DNA from: Fibrobacter succinogenes
GTDB lineage: Bacteria; Fibrobacterota; Fibrobacteria; Fibrobacterales; Fibrobacteraceae
NCBI GenBank assembly: GCA_902799745.1
Contig: CADCBQ010000006.1
Location: 1 to 64,000, forward strand
DNA length: 64,000 bases
Direction of reading: 5' to 3'
The position numbers and the translations under genes were made by a program. The notes beneath the pieces were generated by a model that was not told the origin of the DNA, searched no databases, and was given only the letters and a program-made list of their open reading frames with translations. Of this stretch, positions 43,191-50,781 are shown piece after piece; within the stretch, counting starts at the first letter, position 1, and each line of letters begins with the position of its first letter.

Positions 43191-44204
43191 TTACTTTATC
43201 ACAAACATTTCAAAAAGGATTGTCGTGAACATATCCTTCTTGGCAAGTTTCATTTCGATATTGCGAATACCGATACGAGACGGAGATGCCACAAACGCAG
43301 TCATAAAGGCATTGAGTTCGGCGAAGTCAGCCGTCGTAGTAGCCTTGATGGTATAGCGTTTGTACACGCCGAATTCTTCGGCAACAGGCTTTTCCAGACC
43401 AGCGAACTGAACCTTCTGCGTTGCAGCCAAAGCCTTCATCGACTTGATTTCGGAGTTCACTTCGGCTCCAGGAACAAACGAAGTCACGGCATTCAGGTTC
43501 GCGTTAGACACGTTGTACATACCGAATGCGGTAATGTCGGTCGCAGGAGCGTTTTCGGGCAGCGGCGGAGTCCTGAAGTCGGCACTTACTGCACGCAAGC
43601 GATCCAGGAAAGCCTTCTGAGAATTCGGGTTACCAGCCACGCCGCGAACATAGAAGTAGTTCGGAGCCTGGTAGATACAATCCGAGAAGCCCACGTCGTC
43701 AGGCGTTGCCGTATTCAAGAAGGCAAGGAACTGGCCGAAAGAGGCTTTCTGGTAAGAGATCTTTTCCAGCGGCAAGTAGCTATTGTAGTCGGTACGCTTG
43801 TTGTTGAACAAGGCCTGCGGGTTGATTTCACCCACGACCTGCTTTACAGTCACGTTTTCACGCTGACGGATCATGGCCGCGGCGGCAGCGGCTTCAGCTT
43901 CGAGCGAACCGCCAGCGGAGGTACGCTGTCCGGCACCGATTGCAAGAGCAGAACGAGTCGGATCTTCAGCACCGATCAAATCCAGGTACGCCGGCGGGAG
44001 CAATCCCTGCAACTGCTTGGGAACGCCAGCAACACTCAAGAAACAGCTGAAAGCGACAAGTATAAATACAGCAGCCACAAGAACAGTCAAGACCTTCTTG
44101 CGGGACTTCTTCTGCAGATCCTTAACGCTAGTGACGTTGACCGGAGCCACAGTTTCGACTTCGACCAAACGTTCGGCGGCGTCGATTAAGTTCAAATGAA
44201 TCAT
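43191..44204 (-). CDS. pilN: Type IV pilus PilN-like protein with PilO-like C-terminal half
   Basis: 337 residues from ATG 44204, which overlaps the pilM stop (ATGA) and follows GGAGGG; the ORF is open further upstream but that extension lies inside pilM. The N-terminus MIHLNLIDAAERL and one membrane helix (VLTVLVAAVFILVAFSCFL, about 38-56) are PilN-like and would bind PilM. The periplasmic part is much longer than usual PilN. Its last 90 residues (VYKRYTIKATTTADFAELNA, RIGIRNIEMKL) have the pattern of PilO, which is not encoded separately here. A PilN-PilO fusion is inferred. Confidence 0.68.
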   Translation of the reverse strand: MIHLNLIDAAERLVEVETVAPVNVTSVKDLQKKSRKKVLTVLVAAVFILVAFSCFLSVAGVPKQLQGLLPPAYLDLIGAEDPTRSALAIGAGQRTSAGGSLEAEAAAAAAMIRQRENVTVKQVVGEINPQALFNNKRTDYNSYLPLEKISYQKASFGQFLAFLNTATPDDVGFSDCIYQAPNYFYVRGVAGNPNSQKAFLDRLRAVSADFRTPPLPENAPATDITAFGMYNVSNANLNAVTSFVPGAEVNSEIKSMKALAATQKVQFAGLEKPVAEEFGVYKRYTIKATTTADFAELNAFMTAFVASPSRIGIRNIEMKLAKKDMFTTILFEMFVIK

Positions 44205-45115
44205 ACACCCTCCATCACATTCAAGGCAGCACCGATTGCGCCTGCGCAAGAAAGCACGGCGGCAGAATCAGCTTCTTCAGTCGGGAGCCTCAAGTTAGAG
44301 AAAGAATCCATCAAATGCAACTGGCATTCGCCAAGCTTTGCGCGAAGGCCTTCCACGAAAAGCATGTCGCTAGCCATTTCGCCACAGAGACGAACCGTCT
44401 TCGTGACCACCGAGGCATTTTCCTGCTGGGCAACGGCAATCTGTTCGACAATTTCCCTAGCCAGAATCTGGTAAGCTTCTTCCTTGGTGTTGTTCACCAA
44501 CGAAAGAGTCGACACGCAGCGGAGCGCATGCAGGTTGTCCTTGGTCAGCCAAAGGAGCGTTACGCCCGCATAGTCAGCCTTGACTATACATGTCAGTTCG
44601 GACACACTTTCGGCAAAATCCATCAAGTTCATCAGCGAAAGGACGTCCACGTCCATCGCCTTAGGAGCTAACATCTTGTTACGAAAGCCTTTACGCAAAT
44701 TATCGACCCACTGTTCGCGGACGGCGATCAGCATAATCGTGTAGCCGAGGTCGGGGTCACCGCTCAGGATTTTGTAATCAATTATATACGCACTGGATTC
44801 GGCATTCGTAATCAACGACACATACCACTTCACATAGTCGTCAATGTTCTTGGTCGCCTCTGCCGGGACAAAGATTTGGCGAATAATCGACCTAAATGCG
44901 GGAATCGCCACCGAAACCGCTTCCACGGATTCGATCTGATTGAAATCCATCCATCCTTGGAGGACGGTTTCAAAAGCATAGACATCGTCAAGGGGAGCCG
45001 TTTCCGTTTCGAGGACAGCAGTCTTCAAAACACGACGTTCGGTCGCATCCAAAAGGGCGACTTTCAGGGAAGCATCCCCCGCTTCTATACCCATGTAAAT
45101 CTTCGTATCACTCAT
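44201..45115 (-). CDS. pilM: Type IV pilus assembly actin-like protein PilM
   Basis: 304 residues, cytoplasmic, actin/FtsA-like fold. The phosphate-1-like motif YMGIEAGDASLKVALLD is at the N-terminus, and the later RLCGEMASDMLFVEGLRAKL corresponds to the adenosine-binding Gly-rich loop. PilM binds the PilN N-terminus and links the inner-membrane pilus platform to the motor ATPases. Direct overlap with the PilN-like gene and the comEA-like gene 37 bases upstream support a pilus/competence role. pilB is separate, at 53367. Confidence 0.75.
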   Translation of the reverse strand: MSDTKIYMGIEAGDASLKVALLDATERRVLKTAVLETETAPLDDVYAFETVLQGWMDFNQIESVEAVSVAIPAFRSIIRQIFVPAEATKNIDDYVKWYVSLITNAESSAYIIDYKILSGDPDLGYTIMLIAVREQWVDNLRKGFRNKMLAPKAMDVDVLSLMNLMDFAESVSELTCIVKADYAGVTLLWLTKDNLHALRCVSTLSLVNNTKEEAYQILAREIVEQIAVAQQENASVVTKTVRLCGEMASDMLFVEGLRAKLGECQLHLMDSFSNLRLPTEEADSAAVLSCAGAIGAALNVMEGV

Positions 45116-45152
45116 ATTATCAACGACTTATGAAAAAAACTACACTCTAAAA

Positions 45153-45602
45153 CTAATCAAAAATTACCCCAGGAAGGAGCTTTTCCAACTTTTTCTTGCC
45201 AATTCCGGGCACTTTTTGTAAATCTTCGGCATTTTTGAAGGCTCCGAGGGCATTTTTGGTGTCCAAAATCTTCTCGGCGAGCTTCGGACCGACCCCATTC
45301 AGGGCACAAAGTTCATCAATCGAAGCGGAATTGATATGTACCGGGAGGGCCACTTTTTTGACCGTTTTTCGCTCTTTTTTAGGTTGGTTTTTAGAAATTG
45401 AGTCATTTTTTGACATTAAATCATCATTCGTGGCAAAGGAATCCCGGGCAACATTCAAGGGGACCTCATTCGCCACGATAAACGACTCGCCCACCTCGAA
45501 AGTCTCGATAGACGGGAGTCCCCACGGGAGAACTCGGACAACAATTCCAATGACCAAAAGGCATAGTGCCAATCGGACTACGTTTTTTTCAGGTGCATTC
45601 AT
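45153..45602 (-). CDS. ComEA-like helix-hairpin-helix DNA-binding protein
   Basis: 149 residues. One membrane helix (about 9-30, VRLALCLLVIGIVVRVLPWG), a Ser/Asn/Lys-rich spacer, and a C-terminal double helix-hairpin-helix (INSASIDELCALNGVGPKLA, VPGIGKKKLEKLLPG). This matches ComEA, the receptor that holds incoming DNA outside the inner membrane during natural transformation. Its neighbours pilM and pilN support this. Its GGAGG ribosome site is partly buried in the hairpin 45604-45627. Confidence 0.85.
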   Translation of the reverse strand: MNAPEKNVVRLALCLLVIGIVVRVLPWGLPSIETFEVGESFIVANEVPLNVARDSFATNDDLMSKNDSISKNQPKKERKTVKKVALPVHINSASIDELCALNGVGPKLAEKILDTKNALGAFKNAEDLQKVPGIGKKKLEKLLPGVIFD

Positions 45603-45603
45603 A

Positions 45604-45627
45604 AGGATAACCTCCGTTGGTTATCCT
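45604..45627. promoter_or_regulatory. Hairpin covering the comEA ribosome binding site
   Basis: AGGATAACC (45604-45612) pairs with GGTTATCCT (45619-45627). On the minus strand the GGAGG of the comEA-like gene spans the loop and the 5' base of one arm, with the ATG two bases beyond; the kdsB stop codon lies in the other arm. No T-run follows. Confidence 0.6.
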
Positions 45628-46331
45628 CGACCAAAGGGCTTTTTCAGCGCCTCCTCCACCGCATTCACGTCTGAAGGGACATCGACCGAAATCGAAGGGA
45701 AGTTACTTTGAACAATGCGAATCGGGCGTTTGCCCAGAATGCGCAGCTGTTCCAGCGAGCGTTCCTTTTCGCTCTCGGTTTGTGGCAAAGACGAAAACTC
45801 GTCGCGGCACACCCTGGAATAAGCGTAGATTCCCTGGTGCTGGAACCAGCGGGCAGCGTCCTCATTCGCTACCGACCGGCTAAAGTCCACCGCGTAATCG
45901 TCTTTCACCAAAACTTTGACCACCGTCTTGAGGTCAGCCTCTGCCGGGTTTAAGGGGCATGCCACCGTCACCCATTCATCCGGGTGCTTTTCAAGCGTTG
46001 CCGCTACATCGCACAGCACTGAAGGTTCCACCAACGGTTCGTCGCCCTGCAAGTTCACCACCAAGTCCAAATCAAGTGCGCGAGCCGCAAAGGCAACGCG
46101 GTCAGAACCTGTAGCAGCAGAGCCAGTCAAGATAAATTCAAATCCCGCTCGCGATACAACATCCGCAATTTCTTCGGAATCGGTTGCACACACGATGCGG
46201 TCAAAACATTCGGCAAGCTGCGCCCGTTCCAGGGTGCGAACAATCATCGGCTTACCGAGGATTTTGACCAGGGGCTTGCCCGGAAAACGGCTTGAGCCCA
46301 TACGGGCAGGAACTATGCAATGCACAGCCAT
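45621..46331 (-). CDS. kdsB: 3-deoxy-manno-octulosonate cytidylyltransferase
   Basis: Activates Kdo as CMP-Kdo for lipopolysaccharide inner core synthesis, 236 residues. VPARMGSSRFPGKPL is the nucleotide-binding start, ATDSEEIADVV and NLQGDEPL are further family motifs, and FQHQGIYAYSR fits the sugar site. Shows that the host makes Kdo-containing LPS. Second gene of a minus-strand run starting with gatC (30 bases away). Confidence 0.95.
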   Translation of the reverse strand: MAVHCIVPARMGSSRFPGKPLVKILGKPMIVRTLERAQLAECFDRIVCATDSEEIADVVSRAGFEFILTGSAATGSDRVAFAARALDLDLVVNLQGDEPLVEPSVLCDVAATLEKHPDEWVTVACPLNPAEADLKTVVKVLVKDDYAVDFSRSVANEDAARWFQHQGIYAYSRVCRDEFSSLPQTESEKERSLEQLRILGKRPIRIVQSNFPSISVDVPSDVNAVEEALKKPFGRG

Positions 46332-46361
46332 AAAATTCCAAACCCCAAAGAAAGATTAGAA

Positions 46362-46649
46362 TTAACCGCCGATCACCTTCGGAATGGCGAAGTGGTCGTT
46401 TTCGACCGCCGGAGCATTCATGAAGGCCTTTTCGAGCGAGAAACCCTGCACGGGCACATCTTCGCGGAGAATCGTGGCGCCGTTTTCGACAGCGGTCATC
46501 GGTTCCACATCGGAAAGGTTCAGGGCCTTGAGAGCTTCAAGGTGGTTGAGCATCTTGTCCAAGTGACCCTTCACGGATTCGATATCTTCTTCGGCAACTT
46601 CGAGCCTAGAAAGCTTCGCGAGTTTCAAAACTTCTTCACGTTCGAGCAT
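46362..46649 (-). CDS. gatC: Aspartyl/glutamyl-tRNA amidotransferase subunit C
   Basis: 95 residues, small GatC subunit that stabilises the GatAB amidotransferase converting mischarged Glu-tRNA-Gln or Asp-tRNA-Asn. Typical start EREEVLKLAKLSRLEV, and C-terminal LREDVPVQGFSLEKAF, then NAPAVENDHFAIPKVI. First gene of the cluster; AGAGG precedes the ATG and a TATATT box lies about 25 bases upstream. gatA and gatB are not in the window. Confidence 0.93.
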   Translation of the reverse strand: MLEREEVLKLAKLSRLEVAEEDIESVKGHLDKMLNHLEALKALNLSDVEPMTAVENGATILREDVPVQGFSLEKAFMNAPAVENDHFAIPKVIGG

Positions 46650-46685
46650 AAAACCTCTTTTTCTTACGAAACTTAATATAGCAAA

Positions 46686-49160
46686 TTAGCCAACTATTTG
46701 CAGAGCCGCATACTTCAAAATAATGGTACGCACCGTCGGATCGCTACCGAAACGCACATCCACACGAGCGTTGTCGCCAGTTCCGTAGCATTTGACAATC
46801 GTGCCCACGCCATACTTGGTGTGGCGCACGCGTACGCCCGGATGGTACGGATTCTCGCTGAATTCGTCGTAAACAATGCGCGGGCCAGACGGTTCCGCAG
46901 GCTTGACAGGAACCGGATTGCGATAGACAATGCGCTTATCGTTCTTCTTGACGGAATTCGGAATCGAGGGGCGGCTGAATCCATGCGAGCCGAAGTTATT
47001 CGGACGAGACGAACTGCCGCCAAAACTTCCGGACGGTCTGCGCGGGTATGAAGGCGGAATGTTCGGACGGGGCGGACGCGAAAATCCCGACGAGCCACCA
47101 AAATCCTGATTGAAGTCACTACCGCCAAAGCCGAAATCGGTACAAGGCGTAAAGTCAACTACAGACGGATCCAGTTCCTTAAGGAAGCGGGACGGCGCGA
47201 ACGGACGAATGTTTCCTTGGAAGAAGCGGCGTTCCGCGTGGTACAAGTACAGCTTCTTTTCGGCACGCGTACAGCCCACATAGAACAAGCGGCGTTCTTC
47301 TTCCATCTGCTCGTTCATCTCGGCGCCAGACATGGCAGCCGATGCACGAATCAGCGGGAAGATTTCTTCGTCGCAGCCAGCAATGTGTACGGTATTGAAT
47401 TCCAAGCCCTTCGCCATGTGAATCGTCATGAGCGTCACCTGGCCCTTGGAATTATCCACCTTCTTGTCGGCATCGGTCAAAAGCGAAATATCCTGCAAGA
47501 ACGCATCGAGTGTTGCACCCGGATGTTCTTCATCGAATTCGCGAATGGCGTTCACCATTTCGTCCAAGTTACCGATACGTTCGTCTGCGGTGAGTTCATC
47601 TTCTTTGCGCAAGAATTCCTTGTAGCCCACATCGGTAATAATCTTTTCAGCCAAAATCGGGAGCGGCGTTTCGCCTGCGGCAAGCAAAGCCTTCCAGCTC
47701 TGCACCAAGTCCGTAAAGCCCTTGAGCTTGATAGCCGAGCGACTTCCGCTGTTGACTTCGGCGAGCAAGTTATCCCAGAAGGAGCCTTCGCCTTGGCGTT
47801 CTCTTTCCAAGATGTTTTCGACAGTCGTCTTTCCGATGGCACGTGGCGGCGTGTTAATCACGCGCAGGTAGGCGGCATCGTCTTTTTCGTTGGCGAGCAG
47901 ACGCAAGTATGCGAGCACATCCTTGATTTCTTTGCGGTCCCAGAATCGCATGCCGCCAAAAATGACCGACGGTATACGGCGGTCATTCAGCGCCTTTTCC
48001 AAGGCGCGGGACTGCGCGTTCGTGCGGTAGAACACAGCCGTCTTGGCGTAGAAATCTTCGCCCGCCTTTGCAATCACATCGGCAATCGCCGAGGCTTCGG
48101 AGCGGTCATCCATAAAGTGGCGCACGTGAATGAGTTCGCCCGCATCTTCCTTGGAGAACACGTTCTTCTGCATTTCTTGCGGACGGATGTTGTGCGCTAT
48201 CACGGAGCCAGCGCCCTTCACAATGTTTGCTGTCGAGCGGTAATTGCGTTCGAGTTTGACAATCGTCACCGGAGCAAAGTCGCGATGGAAGTTACGGATA
48301 ATCTTGATGTTAGCGCCACGCCAGCCGTAAATACTTTGGTCGTCATCACCCACCACCGTCACGTTCTTGTTTTCGTTGATGAGTAACTTCAAGAGTTCAT
48401 ACTGAACGTCGTTTGTGTCCTGGTATTCGTCCACCACCACATAGCGGAAACGCTGCGCCAGCTGCGAAGCCAAATTGGGAATCTTTTGCAGCATATAGAC
48501 CGTGTTGAACAACAGGTCATCAAAGTCCATCGCATTCGATTCCTTGAGGCGCTTCTGGTATTCGGCATACATCTTTGCACGAAGGACTTCGTCCGGAAAG
48601 TTTGCCAATTCCTGCGCCACATCGGGTGTTTGCAGCTGAGCAACCTTACCGCGATACAGAATCGTATTCTTGTATTTTGAAATGGCGCCATGCAATTTCT
48701 TGACTTCGGACGGTTCAAAGTTATCGCCCAGTTGCTCCTTCATAATTTCTTTCAGGAGCCTTTTCTGGTCGTCATCATCGTAAATCGAGAAGTTGCCGTC
48801 GTACCACTTGCCGCCCAAAGCGTCAAGCACCGACTGCTTAGAAAGACAAAGTTTCAAAAGACGCAAGCACACGGAATGGAACGTTCCCATCCAGGCAAAA
48901 TTCATGTTGCAGTCAAGCAACTTCTGGATACGCGACTTCATTTCGCGAGCAGCCTTGTTCGTAAAAGTCACCGCCAGAATGCGGTCCGGCTCCACGTTAT
49001 ACTGCGAAACAAGGTGAGCAATCTTATAGGTAATACAACGCGTCTTTCCCGAACCGGCACCTGCCAAAATCAGCATCGGTCCATCAATCTTTTTAGCCGC
49101 AGCAGCCTGCTCCGGATTCAATTCTCTATCTAAAACACTACCATCGACAATGTTGGCCAT
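46686..49160 (-). CDS. pcrA: PcrA/UvrD-type DNA helicase
   Basis: Superfamily 1A 3'-5' helicase for repair and replication, 824 residues. Motif I is AGAGSGKT, motif II VVDEYQDTNDVQY, motif III VGDDDQSIYGWRGAN, and later motifs VTLMTIHMAKGLEF and RLFYVGCTRAEKKLYLYHA. A Ser/Gly/Arg/Pro-rich linker precedes a C-terminal Tudor-like module (GVRVRHTKYGVGTIVKCYG) as in PcrA. The ATG at 49160 follows GGAG by 7 bases; the frame also allows an earlier TTG at 49172. Its -10 box (49195-49190) lies 5 bases from the edge of the inverted-repeat element at 49201. Confidence 0.93.
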   Translation of the reverse strand: MANIVDGSVLDRELNPEQAAAAKKIDGPMLILAGAGSGKTRCITYKIAHLVSQYNVEPDRILAVTFTNKAAREMKSRIQKLLDCNMNFAWMGTFHSVCLRLLKLCLSKQSVLDALGGKWYDGNFSIYDDDDQKRLLKEIMKEQLGDNFEPSEVKKLHGAISKYKNTILYRGKVAQLQTPDVAQELANFPDEVLRAKMYAEYQKRLKESNAMDFDDLLFNTVYMLQKIPNLASQLAQRFRYVVVDEYQDTNDVQYELLKLLINENKNVTVVGDDDQSIYGWRGANIKIIRNFHRDFAPVTIVKLERNYRSTANIVKGAGSVIAHNIRPQEMQKNVFSKEDAGELIHVRHFMDDRSEASAIADVIAKAGEDFYAKTAVFYRTNAQSRALEKALNDRRIPSVIFGGMRFWDRKEIKDVLAYLRLLANEKDDAAYLRVINTPPRAIGKTTVENILERERQGEGSFWDNLLAEVNSGSRSAIKLKGFTDLVQSWKALLAAGETPLPILAEKIITDVGYKEFLRKEDELTADERIGNLDEMVNAIREFDEEHPGATLDAFLQDISLLTDADKKVDNSKGQVTLMTIHMAKGLEFNTVHIAGCDEEIFPLIRASAAMSGAEMNEQMEEERRLFYVGCTRAEKKLYLYHAERRFFQGNIRPFAPSRFLKELDPSVVDFTPCTDFGFGGSDFNQDFGGSSGFSRPPRPNIPPSYPRRPSGSFGGSSSRPNNFGSHGFSRPSIPNSVKKNDKRIVYRNPVPVKPAEPSGPRIVYDEFSENPYHPGVRVRHTKYGVGTIVKCYGTGDNARVDVRFGSDPTVRTIILKYAALQIVG

Positions 49161-49200
49161 CAAATACTCCAAATTCTACACAAATGTGCAATATAGTAAA

Positions 49201-49408
49201 AGGCTCTGTCGGGCTAGACTGTACTTTTTCCCGAAAACTGCGTTTTTGCTGCGAAAATGACCCTCTGGCTCTGTTAGGCCAGGCCGTATAGCTACGAACA
49301 TGCTGCGGACCGCCGAATGACCATTTCAGCGTAAAAACATCGGTCATGCAGCCGAAAAACAGTTTTGGATGGGCTTACGGATTGAGGATTTTTTGCTAGC
49401 CGGGCACA
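49201..49408. mobile_element. Inverted-repeat element, copy A (right end missing)
   Basis: Begins with AGGCTCTGTCGGGCTAGACT, the terminal repeat of the elements at 52845-53305. The first 59 bases are identical to copy C (53071-53129); from about 49247 the sequence follows copy B with only a few differences. Similarity stops after GGGCACA, where an LRR gene begins on the minus strand. It encodes no transposase. Confidence 0.7.
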
Positions 49409-49667
49409 GGTGCTCGAGCTTGGTGAGGTTGCCGATGGAGTCGGGGAGTTCCATCAGGTCGTTCTCGCTCACCGAGAGGCTCTTGAGGTTCTTGAGCTGG
49501 CCCAGTTCGTCCGGGAGTTCCACGAGCTTGTTGCGGTCGAGGTTGAGTTCTTCGAGGGAATCGATTTCGAACACCTCCGGCGGCACGATGCGGAGCTCTT
49601 GCTGGGACAGGTCCAGCGAAGTGGCCTTCTCGGCCTTGGCTTTTGCAATAACATCCATCAGATTCAT
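49344..49667 (-). pseudogene. Leucine-rich-repeat protein, 3' truncated
   Basis: ORF of 107 residues. It has about three LRR units of the 23-residue type (LEELNLDRNKLVELPDELGQ, LKNLKSLSVSENDLMELPDS). After TKLEHL, where another unit should follow, the reading changes to CPASKKSSIRKPIQNCFSAA, encoded by the inverted-repeat element. LRR proteins normally have more units and often further domains, so this looks like the remnant of a longer gene cut by the element. No signal peptide. Whether the stub is expressed is unknown. Confidence 0.7.
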
Positions 49668-49871
49668 AGGGCGTCTCCTCGGGTTCTTACTTCATAAATC
49701 ATAACATTTTAAATCATAGCATTTTTAACGTGGCTCGTATGGGGTGGAACAAAAAAAACAGCTATTTGTTCTCTAGGCACCCCATTGACAAAACTGTTCG
49801 GATTTGATTGTACTGCAAATATGCTTTTTTTTGAATTCTTATTTAAAATTGCCTAATTCTGCGTAAAACAG

Positions 49872-49893
49872 CAATATTTGTATTGTAATATTG
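49872..49893. promoter_or_regulatory. Palindrome upstream of the TIGR02147 regulator gene
   Basis: CAATATT and AATATTG separated by 8 bases, about 37 bases before the start codon, in a 262-bp AT-rich divergent region. A possible operator for the regulator itself; a TTGACA lies at 49785-49792. Confidence 0.35.
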
Positions 49894-49929
49894 TTTGCTT
49901 TCCGTGGAAAAAAGAGGTAGTTTATAGGC

Positions 49930-50766
49930 ATGAAACAGATTACTGAATACACGGATTACCGTCATTACATATTGGACTATTACACCGAGCGCAAAATGAA
50001 GGGTGCGTTCACGTGGAGGGAGTTTGCCCGTAATGCGGGCTTCTCTTCGCCGGTGTACTTGAAGCAGGTGAGTGACGGCCAGTTCAACTTGAGCGCGGAG
50101 GCGGTCGAGCGCGTGGCCGCCGCCATGGGCCTTACGGGGCTCGAGCTGCTCTACTTTCGCGCCATGGTCAAGTTCAACCACGCGCCCGATGACCGCAACA
50201 AAAAGCGGTATTTCGAGGAGATGCTCTCGATTGCGGGCGATGGCAAGGTGAAGGTTTTGGAGGGAGACGCCTTCAAGTTCTTTAGCAGCTGGAAAAACCA
50301 GGTGATCAGGGAACTGGCTTACGCCATGCCAGGCGCGAAGCCCCTGGAACTCGCCCATGCTTGTCGACCCAAGATTACGGCAGCCGAAGTTTCCGAAACA
50401 CTGAAGTTCCTTACCCAGGTGGGGTTACTGCGCAAGGACGAAAACGGAAACTACAGCGTGGTCGACAAGGCCGTGACGACGGGACCCATGGAGGTCACGC
50501 CCGTCGCGGTTCGCGGCCTTCACCGCGAAATGGGCGAGTTCGCGCTCGAGGCCATCGAGGGGGTCCTCCTTTCGGAACGTCATTTTTCGGGCCTTACGCT
50601 GGGCGTTACCCAGGAGGCCTACCAGAAGATTGTAGAAGAAATTGCCGCCTTCCGCAAAAAGGTGGTGGCCATCGCCACCGCCCAGAGCGAGACGGATCAA
50701 GTGTACCGCTTGAACTTGCAGTTCTTCCCCATGACAAAAATCACAAAGAAAAATTCAAAACAATAG
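49930..50766 (+). CDS. TIGR02147-type regulatory protein
   Basis: 278 residues, no signal peptide. The N-terminus (about 1-75: YTDYRHYILDYYTERKMKGA, FTWREFARNAGFSSPVYLKQ) looks like a helix-turn-helix. A DUF4423-like C-terminal region follows (about 90-255: EVSETLKFLTQVGLLRKDEN, GEFALEAIEGVLLSERHFSG). This matches the second large paralogous family of Fibrobacter (TIGR02147). Members usually sit just before a lipoprotein gene, as here (15 bases to the FISUMP gene), so control of that gene is inferred. Confidence 0.85.
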   Translation: MKQITEYTDYRHYILDYYTERKMKGAFTWREFARNAGFSSPVYLKQVSDGQFNLSAEAVERVAAAMGLTGLELLYFRAMVKFNHAPDDRNKKRYFEEMLSIAGDGKVKVLEGDAFKFFSSWKNQVIRELAYAMPGAKPLELAHACRPKITAAEVSETLKFLTQVGLLRKDENGNYSVVDKAVTTGPMEVTPVAVRGLHREMGEFALEAIEGVLLSERHFSGLTLGVTQEAYQKIVEEIAAFRKKVVAIATAQSETDQVYRLNLQFFPMTKITKKNSKQ

Positions 50767-50781
50767 GCTAGGAGCAGTATC

